55,668 nucleotides of DNA from Bacteroidales bacterium (GCA_017447815.1 JAFSMS010000014.1:1-55668), one strand, 5' to 3'. Numbered from the stretch's first letter, positions 42,994 through 51,835 are shown. The notes: generated by a model from the letters alone, not told the origin. Translations and numbers: made by a program.

Positions 42994-44979
42994 TCAAGAA
43001 ATCCGCCTCAAACGCTCAATAAGATTGTTTCCAAGTGCTTCCTTGGCCTTGATGTGTTCCAGGACTGCCGTCACGAAGGAGTTGGACTCAAAGTCGCCGC
43101 GGACCTCGGAAAAGTCACGCTCCTTGATGGACTTGTCTCCGTCAGCGCCGAAGCCGGTCATGGAAGCCAGGTTGAATTCCTTGCGGGCATCCTCGTAGAG
43201 TTCCTTGTCAAGGCCGATAACCGCGTCTTTCCAACGCTCCACTATATCCACAACCTGCTCTGCCGTAATTGTTTCAAGCGGATATCCGAAGAATTCGGCG
43301 TATTTGTCATAGGCCCATGTCCACTCCGCGTCGTAGTACTGTGCATGAAGATTCCGGAAAGCGTCAAATAACTCAGGGAGAGAGACATTGCCCTTCTCTA
43401 CCCTATCGACAAGATTGCTTATAGCGTCGCGTGGCGCAATGAGTCCGCCGAGATCGGCCCATGGGCCTGTGCCGATGGGGCACGTGGGCTTAAGGGTTTC
43501 CCGGATTTCTGCGTCTGAAGCGCCGGCCGGAAGATTCTCAAGTCTCTTGATCATTGAGTTCCCAAGGAACTTTGTGATGGCGGTATGGTAATACTTTATA
43601 CCGTTACGAAGGGAACTGTTGCGGATTTTAGTGCTGTGGTAAGAGTAGATATCAGACAGTTCTCCGGAGGAATACAACAGGTTGTTCAGGAGTTTTATAC
43701 CCTTGAACATTTTCTGAATAGTGTATGGACTCAGAAGATTGTAGTTGATGCAGTCCAGACGGTCGGGGTCTTTTCGGCCATCACGTTTGGGCCACTTTTG
43801 GGCATCACGGACGGTACCGACGCTGCGGAGGTTGACTCCCGGCACGAGGTAAGTGGTATTCTGCTGCTCTATGAGGTAAGAAAACGGCAGGTGAGACGTG
43901 TCTGAATGCGTCACGTGGCGTCCCATCACAAGCGAGAAAGCGCCCACACGGGAAGGCCACAGGATGTAAGAATCCGATGCCGTCTTGGCGCCCCTTTCCA
44001 GGATACCCTGGTGGATGGGGCCGAGCTTGTACATGTGGTTGCTTTGGTTGGAGCCGCTGCCGGCATTCATAAATGAGAACATACCCGCAATAAGGAGTGT
44101 GCTCTTGTGGTGGGTAACCGTGAAAGGCCCCGCAAAGATGGCGCAGGCTTCTCCGTTCTCTCCCTGGCAGTTACTGAAAAACAGGGAATCGGAGGCACTG
44201 TAACCGTGCCCAAGGCGGCATGCCTGGCCGATGAAACAGCGCTCGATGGTGGTGTTATCGGCCACATGGGAACCGCTGCAGATGATAAAGTCGTCGGCAA
44301 TCACCCCGTGGGCAATAGTAACGGGCGCATAGGCGTTGCTGTGGACCGTGCCGTTTCGGAGCCTGCTTGTGCCGCTGATGACGGCATGGTCCCCTATTCG
44401 TACACCGTTGATATGGCGGGTGTTACGGATAGAGACGTAGTCCCCTATCCTCCCGCGCTCCGATGTCTGCGCAGCCGCGTACTCATCAATCATTGAATTG
44501 AGGCGGCCAATGAGGGCGGGCCTGTGGCGGTACATTGCAAGGACGTAAGCAATCTGGGCACTCAGGCGGTCATATATCTTCACCTCGCGACCGCCGGTTT
44601 CGTTGAGCACGGACACTTCTACGCCATTTCCAAATGCCGAAGGCCCCTCATTCACAATGAGATCCACGTTCTCAATGTATGTATGATTACCGATGTCGTA
44701 GTTGGCAATGTAGTTGGTGACGTTCTCTACCAGGGATTCGTCCCCTACCGTCACATTATGAAGCGTACAGTCCCTGAGACCGGAGTGCTTCTTTACACCT
44801 CCAGGCAGGATAAATACCTCCGAGAATTTGCCGAAGCATACTGTCCCGGAGAAACGGACCCCGCGGATGTACTTGAGAGAATCCGGATCACTGCAATAAA
44901 CCGTTCCCCAGTCTTCGGCGCGGCAGCCGCGCTGCTGGAGCAGTTCTATCTGATCTTGAGAAAGTTTACTAAAACTCAT
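42994..44979 (-). CDS. DUF4954 family protein (left-handed beta-helix)
   Basis: A 661-residue cytoplasmic protein of the DUF4954 family of Bacteroidota. The first about 380 residues show hexapeptide-like repeats of a left-handed beta-helix, as in sugar acyltransferases (IGDYVSIRNTRHINGVRIGDHAVISG, IADDFIICSGSHVADNTTI). The C-terminal about 250 residues are helical (YAEFFGYPLETITAEQVVDIVERW). Its activity is unknown; similarity to nucleotidyl/acyl transferases is structural only. It separates citX from citC and is bounded by duplicated citX and citC pieces, suggesting insertion. The base composition is slightly lower in GC than the cit genes. Confidence 0.83.
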   Translation of the reverse strand: MSFSKLSQDQIELLQQRGCRAEDWGTVYCSDPDSLKYIRGVRFSGTVCFGKFSEVFILPGGVKKHSGLRDCTLHNVTVGDESLVENVTNYIANYDIGNHTYIENVDLIVNEGPSAFGNGVEVSVLNETGGREVKIYDRLSAQIAYVLAMYRHRPALIGRLNSMIDEYAAAQTSERGRIGDYVSIRNTRHINGVRIGDHAVISGTSRLRNGTVHSNAYAPVTIAHGVIADDFIICSGSHVADNTTIERCFIGQACRLGHGYSASDSLFFSNCQGENGEACAIFAGPFTVTHHKSTLLIAGMFSFMNAGSGSNQSNHMYKLGPIHQGILERGAKTASDSYILWPSRVGAFSLVMGRHVTHSDTSHLPFSYLIEQQNTTYLVPGVNLRSVGTVRDAQKWPKRDGRKDPDRLDCINYNLLSPYTIQKMFKGIKLLNNLLYSSGELSDIYSYHSTKIRNSSLRNGIKYYHTAITKFLGNSMIKRLENLPAGASDAEIRETLKPTCPIGTGPWADLGGLIAPRDAISNLVDRVEKGNVSLPELFDAFRNLHAQYYDAEWTWAYDKYAEFFGYPLETITAEQVVDIVERWKDAVIGLDKELYEDARKEFNLASMTGFGADGDKSIKERDFSEVRGDFESNSFVTAVLEHIKAKEALGNNLIERLRRIS

Positions 44980-45082
44980 CTTACAAATTTGCCATCATTA
45001 TACCTATATCTTGTAGAACTACTATTTCAAGCATCCGTTCCCACTTCCTACTTCATGAGTCCTAGTTCAGGCATAAAAAGTC

Positions 45083-45562
45083 TCAGTAAGCCGCGCATAA
45101 CTCCTCTATCTTTTCAAGCAGCTCTTCTGTCGTATGGGTTTTGGCCCGCATGCAGTAGCGGACTTCGTTTCCGCAGAGAAGGCATTTCCGGGGAGGCCGG
45201 CCGATGGCGGCCCTGTCCACGCCCACGACGTCGATGTCCATCAGACGGCCGAGCGGATGGGTATCCTCTATCTCGCAGCACAAAGTCTTGACCAGACGCG
45301 GCGGCAGATTCACGGCCAGATAAGCCTCATAGCCCGTTTCCAGGTCCTTAACCTGCACATGGCGCAGGACGCTTCCGAAACGGTTCAGAAGGGCCTCCAT
45401 GCCCGCTTCGGCAATCAGGAGGGAATTCCGGTTGCGTTTCTCCGGTCCGGGAAGTTGCACCGTCATACAGATAAGCGAGCAGGCGGGAAACGCCTCCAGA
45501 AGTTCTTTCTGGTGCGCCGCCCGCCTGTCTCTGCTTTCCAGCAGTTGTGTCAGATTAATCAC
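45083..45562 (-). CDS. citX: apo-citrate lyase phosphoribosyl-dephospho-CoA transferase CitX
   Basis: A 159-residue enzyme that attaches the prosthetic group to the serine of CitD. The start LTQLLESRDRRAAHQKELL, the middle LICMTVQLPGPEKRN, and LMDIDVVGVDRAAIGRPPRKCLLCG match CitX. The protein is slightly short for the family (about 175-185). It overlaps citF by 8 bases and so is translationally coupled. Its 3' part has a duplicated relic at 42856-42935. Confidence 0.88.
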   Translation of the reverse strand: MINLTQLLESRDRRAAHQKELLEAFPACSLICMTVQLPGPEKRNRNSLLIAEAGMEALLNRFGSVLRHVQVKDLETGYEAYLAVNLPPRLVKTLCCEIEDTHPLGRLMDIDVVGVDRAAIGRPPRKCLLCGNEVRYCMRAKTHTTEELLEKIEELCAAY

Positions 45563-46976
45563 GGATATTGTAAATCTTGTCCAGCACGGAGCCGTCCCGG
45601 TTCATCACGACACCCACCACCCGGTCTCCGAAAGGAAGCGGGTCGGGCGTGCCGATGATGGAATTCGCCTTGGCGGCCAGGTCCTTGATATCCACTACCT
45701 TAAGCCCGGCGGCTATCAGTTTCTCCGCAATTTCGGGACGGGCCGGATTCACGGCGATGCCGTATTCGGTGACCACCACGTCAACGGATTTGCCGGGGGT
45801 GATAAGGGTCGTGACCTTGGGAACCACGCAAGGAATGCGGCCGCGGAGGAGCGGGCACACGATGATGCTGAGGGCGCTGTCGGCCGCCGTGTCCTGATGA
45901 CCGCCGATGGCACCGCGGATGATGCCGTCGGAGCCCACCAGCACGTTCACATTGAAGTCCGTATCCACCTCCAGGGCGCTCAGAATTACAATATCCAGGG
46001 CATGGGTGGCAGAACCCAGGTGCTCTCCGGAAGCATACTCCACGGCGGAGACTTCCTGGTGGAGCGGATCCCGGGCGATGGATTCGGCCGCCACCTTGTC
46101 GAAAGACTGCACGTCGATGAGTTTGCCGATGAGACCTTCCTCGTGCAGTTTCACCATGTGGGCGGTGATGCCGCCCAGGGCGAAGGAAGCCTTGATGCCC
46201 CGGCGCAGCATTTCCTCGCGGATGTATTTTACCGCCGCAAGGGAAGCGCCGCCGGTACCGGTCTGGATACTGAAGCCATCCTCGAAGTAACCGGAGTTAA
46301 TAATCACTTTAGCAGCCTGTTTCGCCAGCAGAATATCGCGGGGATTCTTGGAATCGCGGATGGCGCCGGCGGCAATCTTGGAACTGTCTCCCACAGAATC
46401 CACCACGACGACCGATTCCACGTCGGCCGCAGAGATGGATTGCGGCATGTTGGGATAGGCCACCAGGTCGTCCGTGATTACGACCACATGCTTGGCATAG
46501 CGGGCGTCCGGAAGGGCGTACCCCAGGGAGCCGCAGATGGATTTGGCGTTTTCGCTGCGGGGAACGCCGCAGGCATTGCCCAGTTCATCGCAGGCCGAGG
46601 CACCGAGGAAGGCCACGTCAATCTTGAGTTCTCCCTTGGCGATGGCGCTGCCGCGGCCGCCGTGCGAACGGAAAACCACCGGCTCCTTCATCAGGCCGTG
46701 GGAAATGGCATCGGCCAGTTCTCCGCGAAGACCGGAAGTGGAAATGCCGGTGATGACCCCGTTTTTGATGTGCCCGATCAGGGGTTTGTGAACGTCGGAG
46801 AGGCTGGAGGCGGCCAGTTTGAGGTCTTTGAAGCCCATCTGGGCCAGTTTGTCCACAACCAGGTTCACCACTTTGTCTCCACCCCGGAAATGATGATGGA
46901 AACTGATGGTCATGCCGTCTTTGAGTCCGGAGCGGCGGATGGCCTCTTCCAGGCTTACTACTTTCGTATTTCTCAT
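45555..46976 (-). CDS. citF: citrate lyase alpha subunit
   Basis: A 473-residue citrate:acetyl-ACP transferase subunit. Visible are the start SLEEAIRRSGLKDGMTISFHHHFRGGDKVVN, the segments MKEPVVFRSHGGRGSAIAKGE, VNVLVGSDGIIRGAIGGHQDTAADSALSIIV and VTEYGIAVNPARPEI, all conserved in CitF and CoA-transferase-like proteins. The family has about 500 residues. The start overlaps the citE stop (ATGA). With CitE and CitD it splits citrate to oxaloacetate and acetate. Confidence 0.93.
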   Translation of the reverse strand: MRNTKVVSLEEAIRRSGLKDGMTISFHHHFRGGDKVVNLVVDKLAQMGFKDLKLAASSLSDVHKPLIGHIKNGVITGISTSGLRGELADAISHGLMKEPVVFRSHGGRGSAIAKGELKIDVAFLGASACDELGNACGVPRSENAKSICGSLGYALPDARYAKHVVVITDDLVAYPNMPQSISAADVESVVVVDSVGDSSKIAAGAIRDSKNPRDILLAKQAAKVIINSGYFEDGFSIQTGTGGASLAAVKYIREEMLRRGIKASFALGGITAHMVKLHEEGLIGKLIDVQSFDKVAAESIARDPLHQEVSAVEYASGEHLGSATHALDIVILSALEVDTDFNVNVLVGSDGIIRGAIGGHQDTAADSALSIIVCPLLRGRIPCVVPKVTTLITPGKSVDVVVTEYGIAVNPARPEIAEKLIAAGLKVVDIKDLAAKANSIIGTPDPLPFGDRVVGVVMNRDGSVLDKIYNIRD

Positions 46977-47863
46977 AACACTTCCTCCTTGTCAATTACA
47001 CCGGCGGCAACGGCCAGGGCGATGGTACGCTCGGCACGGAGCACGACCGGACGGTCAACCATTTTTCCATTCAGGGAAATGACGCCGGATCCCTTGGCCT
47101 GGGCTTCCTTGATGGCGGCCACCACGGCGCGGGCCTTGGTGATTTCCTTTTCGGTGGGCGTGAAAACGCTGTTCACGACCTCGATCTGACGGGGGTTGAT
47201 GATGGATTTCCCGTCAAAGCCCAGCGTCTTGATGAGTTCCACTTCCTTCCGGAAGGTTTCCATATCGTCCAAATTGGAATAGACCGTGTCGAAGCAGGCG
47301 ATGCCGGCCGCACGGGCCGCCACCACAATCTGCTCGCGGGCCAGCAGCAGTTCTGCGCCGCCGGGCGTACGGTTGGTCTTGAGGTTGGCGGAATAGTCCT
47401 CGGCGCCGAGGGCGATGCCCATCATGCGCTTCGATGCCGTAGCGATTTCGTAGGCATTCACGATTCCCAGGGCGCTTTCGATTGCAGCCATGATGCGGGT
47501 CTCCCCCACCCGGCCGATTTCGGTTTCCACCTTCAGAATCTCGGCCTCCAGTTCGCGCACTTCGTCGGCCGTCTCCGTCTTGGGCATGCGGATTACGTCC
47601 ACGCCGGCTTTCACCACGGCCTCGACGTCCTTCCTGCCGTAAGGGGTATTGAGCGGATTGATGCGGACCACCATTTCCGTGGTTCCGTAATCGATGGATT
47701 TCAGGGCATTGTGGACCAGCAGACGGGCGGCGTCCTTCTCCGCCATGGTTACGGAGTCTTCCAGGTCCAGCATGATACTGTCGGGGCCGTAGATATGGGC
47801 ATCGGCCATCATTCCGGGATTGTTGCCCGGAACGAACATCATCGTTCTTCTCAGTCTTTCCAT
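46973..47863 (-). CDS. citE: citrate lyase beta subunit
   Basis: A 296-residue citryl-ACP lyase subunit that releases oxaloacetate. It has a TIM-barrel fold of the CitE/malyl-CoA lyase family: LRRTMMFVPGNNPGMMADA at the start, DSIMLDLEDSV with the metal-linked acidic residues, VVRINPLNT, and GIALGAEDYSANL near the middle, then GFDGKSIINPRQIEVVN. I chose ATG 47863, which matches the usual CitE start; it overlaps citD by 13 bases. Confidence 0.94.
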   Translation of the reverse strand: MERLRRTMMFVPGNNPGMMADAHIYGPDSIMLDLEDSVTMAEKDAARLLVHNALKSIDYGTTEMVVRINPLNTPYGRKDVEAVVKAGVDVIRMPKTETADEVRELEAEILKVETEIGRVGETRIMAAIESALGIVNAYEIATASKRMMGIALGAEDYSANLKTNRTPGGAELLLAREQIVVAARAAGIACFDTVYSNLDDMETFRKEVELIKTLGFDGKSIINPRQIEVVNSVFTPTEKEITKARAVVAAIKEAQAKGSGVISLNGKMVDRPVVLRAERTIALAVAAGVIDKEEVL

Positions 47864-48120
47864 ACGTCTTTTCCCGTTGCCCGGACTGCGGCGGCGGTAA
47901 CGCGCGCCCGGATGGTACAATCAAGCGCTCCCTTGTCAATGGCCTGGACATGAGCGTCTTTTACGCCCAGGCCTTCCAGGGTTTCGGTAATGACGGCCTT
48001 AATCTGTCGGCCGAACTGTGCAGCCACGGAACTTTGCAGATCTACCTGCAAGCCTTCTCCGGGGCCGATGGTGACCATAATGTCACCGGATTCCAATGTT
48101 CCAGCAATCGCTTCTTTCAT
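47851..48120 (-). CDS. citD: citrate lyase gamma subunit (acyl carrier)
   Basis: An 89-residue carrier subunit holding the phosphoribosyl-dephospho-CoA group. The attachment serine is Ser11 in AGTLESGDIMV, equal to Ser14 of the Klebsiella protein. The rest, with LQSSVAAQFGRQIKAVI and ALDCTIRARVTAAA, is typical. It starts 12 bases after the DUF4301 stop without a promoter that I can see, so the cit genes may be expressed from the pdxB promoter. Confidence 0.92.
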   Translation of the reverse strand: MKEAIAGTLESGDIMVTIGPGEGLQVDLQSSVAAQFGRQIKAVITETLEGLGVKDAHVQAIDKGALDCTIRARVTAAAVRATGKDVWKD

Positions 48121-48132
48121 AGCGTTTACGTA

Positions 48133-49623
48133 TTACTTTTGATGGGCGGGACGCAGAAGGTCCAGCACAACTTTTACAGGGTTGAAGGTTTCGATGGGGA
48201 CTTCCACGAAAAGGGTGTTCCAGTCGCTCATGGCGCCATTCCACAGACCGGGCAGTTCCAGGGCCTTGAGTTCACGGCCTTCGAAACTCTTGGAACTGAT
48301 GAAGCCGGCTTCCGGATCGACGTAATTCTGGAGGTCGAAATGCCTGCCCTTGTAGTCCAGAAGGCAGCAGATCAGGTCCACGGGATTGAAATGGGTGGCC
48401 CGGGACATGGCCTGCATGGAGCCGGCATCGGCCTTGTTGATCTGGACGCTTTCCAGGATCTGGAGGCTGGTGCAGCCATCCTTTCCGGCGATGATGTACG
48501 GACCGCCGCCGGGCTCCCCTTCGTTGCGTACCATGCCGCAGACGCGGATGGGACGGTTCAGTTTGGCGCGGAGCATCTCCACCCGTTCCGTCTCGCTGTG
48601 GGCCAGCGGAATCTGGATGCAGAGCACCTTGTCCAGGAAAACCTCGATTTCATTGCACAATTGCACGGAAGGCCGGGCGTCCAGTTCGCGGAGGAAAGAG
48701 AAGATCTTGTCCCTGAGTTGCAGGGCGACGCCCATCAGGACCTGCTTGTACTCGGCCGTGACGGGCAGGAGTTTTTCGTGGGCGACATTGTCGATGTTCT
48801 TGATGCTCACCAGTTCGTCCTCCACCTTGTTCAGGTTATGGATGAGGGCGCCGTGACCCGCCGGACGGAACAGAAGGGACCCGTCGGCCTTCCGGAAGGG
48901 CTTGTTGTCGGGATCCACGGCAATGGTGTCCGTCGCCTTGTCCTGATAGGTGAAACGGATGTCATACTTGACGCCGTAGCGCTTTTCGAAGGTTTCCCGG
49001 ATTTCGCCGATGGCGGTTTCAAAAAGGGCGCGGTGCTCCGGCGAAATCGTGACGGTGAGGTTGCAGGTGCCGTCGGCGTTGCGCATATATTCCTGCGCTT
49101 CCACCAGATGCTCCGCGATGGCGGTACGCACCTCATTGGGATAGCGGTGGAACTTGAGCACGCCCTTGGGCTTGCTGCCATAGGCCAGACCCTCTTCCTT
49201 CAGGAGTTTGCGAAGGGTGTCCTTGCGATAGGCGGCGGTGTCCTGCGGCTCTCCGAAGAGCTCTTCGGTATAAAAGGCGAAATCCTTGATGCGGGCGGCC
49301 AGTTTGGCGCCGGGGGCATCGGCCGGAAGATCCTTTCCCTCTTCCAGGGCAGAGAGGCCGCTGAACATATCCTTGAACATGCGGGAAGCGGCGCCGGAAG
49401 CCGGGACGAATTTGCTCTTGCCGCGGATTTCGGCCTTCTTATAATAGGCGATGGCCTCTTCCACGGCCTTGGCGTCCAGCACACGGATTCCCCTTTCAGG
49501 CGTGGCGGGGCCCACAATCTTCATCCAGGGGAAACCGCTCTTGAAATGCTCAATCTGCTGTTTCACCTGACGCACGCTGGCTCCGCGTTCTTCGATTTGT
49601 TGGATGTCTTTTTGGTTGAACAT
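48133..49623 (-). other. DUF4301 domain with possible internal start
   Basis: The DUF4301 part is 496 residues and begins at the internal ATG 49623, seven codons after the expected end of PdxB. In other Bacteroidota this is a separate gene. The function is unknown; the PASGAASRM motif resembles the sugar nucleotidyltransferase loop. Confidence 0.6.
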
Positions 49624-50673
49624 AGTGCTATGTGGTTTTTCGATGTAAAATTCTCTGCGGTAATTGTATTCGCTCCGGAGTTTCTCGAAACTGGCGGGGC
49701 TGCTCCGGAAAAGGAAATCGTCCGTGAAAATGGGATAATTGTACTGCAGGATGGCAGCGATCTCCCCTTGGGTCTTTCCTTCCAGGCTGATGGATACCGG
49801 CTGCAGGCTCTCGTCTTCCAGGGCGGGCCGGAAATCCTTCAGGGGGCCGATGTCGAAGTGCCGGGCGATGGCCTGCACGGCCATGGCGGTTCCGTTCTGC
49901 TTGCCCTGGTAGGAATAGCCGGCGATATGCGGCGTAGCGATATCGCACACCTCGATAAGGTTGGGGTCCGGTTCGGGTTCGTTGCACCAGGTGTCCAGCA
50001 CCAGCGCCCCCAGTTTGGGCCGATAATGCAGCAGGGCCTGTTCGTCCACCACTTCTCCGCGGGAGGCGTTGATGAAAATGGTGCCGGGAAGCATCTTTTG
50101 GAAGAAGTCTTCCCCCGCCATGGCGCGGGTGGTGTCGTCCAGCGGGACATGCAGCGTGACGATGTGGGATTTTTCCAGCAATTCGTCCAGGCTTACAAAC
50201 CCCCTGGGGCCTTCCCTGGCGGCACGGGGAGGGTCGTTCAGGAGCACCTTGAAACCCAGGTTCCGGGCCATCTGCGCCACTTTTTTCCCCACATTGCCCA
50301 CGCCGATGATGCCGATGACGTTTCCTTCCAAGCGGATGGCTCTTCTGGAGGCGATGCCATAAAGGGCCGAGAAAACGTAATCGGCCACGCCGCCGGCATT
50401 GCAGCCCTCGGCATTCTGTACCGAGATTCCATGCTGCCTGCACCAGTCGATATCGATATGATCCATTCCGATGGTGGCACTGGCGATCATCTGCACCCGG
50501 GAACCGCTGAGGGTTTCTTCGTTGCATTTGGTCCGTGTACGGATAATCAGGGCATCGGCCTCCTGCATGGCTGCCCGGTCGATGGCCCGGCCGTCCAGGT
50601 ATTCCACCTCGGCATAAGGCTCAAGGACGCCCTTCAGAAAAGGAATATTGGTGTCTGCGACTATTTTTATCAT
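48133..50673 (-). CDS. pdxB: erythronate-4-phosphate dehydrogenase PdxB fused in frame to DUF4301
   Basis: One open frame of 846 codons. Residues 1-350 are PdxB, an NAD-dependent step of vitamin B6 synthesis: IVADTNIPFLKGVLEPYAE, IGIIGVGNVGKKVAQMA, INASRGEVVDEQALL, DTWCNEPEPD, TPHIAGYSYQGK and an end RREFYIEKPHST. Residues 351-846 are a complete DUF4301 protein beginning MFNQKDIQQIEERG, with the nucleotidyltransferase-like PASGAASRMFKD. Both families normally occur as separate proteins of about 350 and 500 residues. No stop separates them. DUF4301 could also be translated from its own ATG at 49623. The frame extends further upstream to 51342, but that part is antisense to the EamA gene. Confidence 0.82.
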   Translation of the reverse strand: MIKIVADTNIPFLKGVLEPYAEVEYLDGRAIDRAAMQEADALIIRTRTKCNEETLSGSRVQMIASATIGMDHIDIDWCRQHGISVQNAEGCNAGGVADYVFSALYGIASRRAIRLEGNVIGIIGVGNVGKKVAQMARNLGFKVLLNDPPRAAREGPRGFVSLDELLEKSHIVTLHVPLDDTTRAMAGEDFFQKMLPGTIFINASRGEVVDEQALLHYRPKLGALVLDTWCNEPEPDPNLIEVCDIATPHIAGYSYQGKQNGTAMAVQAIARHFDIGPLKDFRPALEDESLQPVSISLEGKTQGEIAAILQYNYPIFTDDFLFRSSPASFEKLRSEYNYRREFYIEKPHSTMFNQKDIQQIEERGASVRQVKQQIEHFKSGFPWMKIVGPATPERGIRVLDAKAVEEAIAYYKKAEIRGKSKFVPASGAASRMFKDMFSGLSALEEGKDLPADAPGAKLAARIKDFAFYTEELFGEPQDTAAYRKDTLRKLLKEEGLAYGSKPKGVLKFHRYPNEVRTAIAEHLVEAQEYMRNADGTCNLTVTISPEHRALFETAIGEIRETFEKRYGVKYDIRFTYQDKATDTIAVDPDNKPFRKADGSLLFRPAGHGALIHNLNKVEDELVSIKNIDNVAHEKLLPVTAEYKQVLMGVALQLRDKIFSFLRELDARPSVQLCNEIEVFLDKVLCIQIPLAHSETERVEMLRAKLNRPIRVCGMVRNEGEPGGGPYIIAGKDGCTSLQILESVQINKADAGSMQAMSRATHFNPVDLICCLLDYKGRHFDLQNYVDPEAGFISSKSFEGRELKALELPGLWNGAMSDWNTLFVEVPIETFNPVKVVLDLLRPAHQK

Positions 50674-50689
50674 ATCTTTGACAAAGATA
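50673..50689. promoter_or_regulatory. perfect palindrome holding two opposed -7 elements
   Basis: TATCTTTGACAAAGATA is a 17-bp palindrome with -7 elements in both directions: plus TATCTTTG (50673-50680) and minus TATCTTTG (complement of 50682-50689). The minus element lies eight bases before the pdxB ATG at 50673; the plus one would drive the EamA gene at 50779. A further plus-strand -7-like TAAATTTG is at 50722-50729. Confidence 0.6.
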
Positions 50690-50778
50690 CTCAAATTCCT
50701 GCAATCTATCGCTTTTATTTGTAAATTTGCAGCCGCAAAAAGTAAGTTAAGTAGTGTATCATCTGTAGTTTTTATAGC

Positions 50779-51651
50779 ATGTGGTGGTTGCTTTCCTTCA
50801 TATCGGCCGGTTTTCTGGGCTGCTATGATTCGTTCAAGAAACTTTCGCTGAAGGATAACGCCGTGATTCCGGTGTTGTTCCTGAACACGCTGGTGTCCAC
50901 CCTTCTTCTGTCTCCCCTGCTGGTGCGCACCGGCTTCGGCTCCTGGGAAGTGCAGCGCTGGATCCTGCTCAAAAGCACCATCGTCCTGTCTTCCTGGCTG
51001 GCCGGCTACTATGCCATGAAACACCTGCCCCTCACCCTCGTGGGGCCGATGAACGCCACGCGCCCCGTCCTGGTGCTCCTCGGCGCCGTACTGCTGTTCG
51101 GAGAGCAGTTGAACCTGCTGCAGAGCCTGGGTGTGGGAACCGCCATCGTGGCCTATTTCCTCATGCGGGTGAGCAGCCGGAAAGAAGGCATCGACTTCCG
51201 GCACAACAAATGGATCTGGTGCCTTCTCGCCGCCGTGCTGCTGGGCGCCGCCAGCGGCCTCTACGACAAGTTCCTGATGGCCCCGGAAAAAGGCCTCGGG
51301 CTGGATAACCTGCAAGTGCTCAGTTGGTACACACTGTATCAACTGGTGTTCATGACGGTCATCCTGGTCTTCTTATGGATTCCGAACCGCCAGCGGACCA
51401 CGCCCTTCGAATGGCGGTGGAGCATTCCCTTCATCAGCCTCTTCCTCTGCGCGGCCGACTACGCCTATCTGCAGGCCCTGGCACAGCCGGGAGCGCTCAT
51501 CTCGGTCATTTCCATGATCCGCCGCGGCAGCGTCCTGGTAAGTTTCCTCATCGGCGCCTTCTTCCTCAAGGAGCAAAACATCAAGGCCAAGGCCCTGGAC
51601 CTCGCCCTGGTGTTCCTGAGCATGGTTTTGCTCTACCTGGGCTCCCGCTAA
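50779..51651 (+). CDS. EamA/DMT family transporter
   Basis: A 290-residue inner-membrane protein with ten hydrophobic segments in two EamA repeats. The first repeat starts LLSFISAGFLGCYDSFKKLSL and ends with LLGAVLLFGEQLNLLQSLGVGTAIVAYFLM; the second starts WIWCLLAAVLLGAASGLYDKFLM and ends with FFLKEQNIKAKALDLALVFLSMVLLYLGS. The glutamate in the GEQ/KEQ segments is shared by DMT exporters. The substrate is unknown. It is divergent from pdxB and followed by tRNA-Ala. Confidence 0.87.
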   Translation: MWWLLSFISAGFLGCYDSFKKLSLKDNAVIPVLFLNTLVSTLLLSPLLVRTGFGSWEVQRWILLKSTIVLSSWLAGYYAMKHLPLTLVGPMNATRPVLVLLGAVLLFGEQLNLLQSLGVGTAIVAYFLMRVSSRKEGIDFRHNKWIWCLLAAVLLGAASGLYDKFLMAPEKGLGLDNLQVLSWYTLYQLVFMTVILVFLWIPNRQRTTPFEWRWSIPFISLFLCAADYAYLQALAQPGALISVISMIRRGSVLVSFLIGAFFLKEQNIKAKALDLALVFLSMVLLYLGSR

Positions 51652-51681
51652 AGTTTTTTTTGCAAAATTTTTGTTCAAATC

Positions 51682-51712
51682 TTTGCAAATCCAAAAAAAG
51701 TATTTACCTTTG
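51682..51712 (+). promoter_or_regulatory. promoter of tRNA-Ala
   Basis: TTTG (51682-51685), 19 bases, TACCTTTG (51705-51712): an ideal Bacteroidota promoter, about 17 bases before the tRNA. Confidence 0.8.
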
Positions 51713-51729
51713 CAATCCCGAAAGGAAAT

Positions 51730-51802
51730 GGGGTATTAGCTCAGTTGGTAGAGCGTTTGAATGGCATTCAAAAGGTCAGGAGTTCGATTCTCCTATGCTC
51801 CA
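51730..51802 (+). tRNA. tRNA-Ala (anticodon GGC)
   Basis: A complete 73-base cloverleaf. The acceptor stem pairs GGGGTAT with ATGCTCC (two G-U pairs), the D arm is GCTCAGTTGGTAGAGC, the anticodon stem is TTTGA/TCAAA with the loop ATGGCAT (anticodon GGC), and the T arm carries GTTCGATTC. Discriminator A; CCA is not encoded. A promoter precedes and a terminator follows. Confidence 0.95.
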
Positions 51803-51835
51803 CAAAGGATAACAAACTGATTATCAAGCACTTAC

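Noticed and set aside
50674-51342. Extension of the PdxB frame upstream of 50673
   Set aside because: The promoter palindrome at 50673-50689 lies inside it and it runs antisense to the EamA gene.
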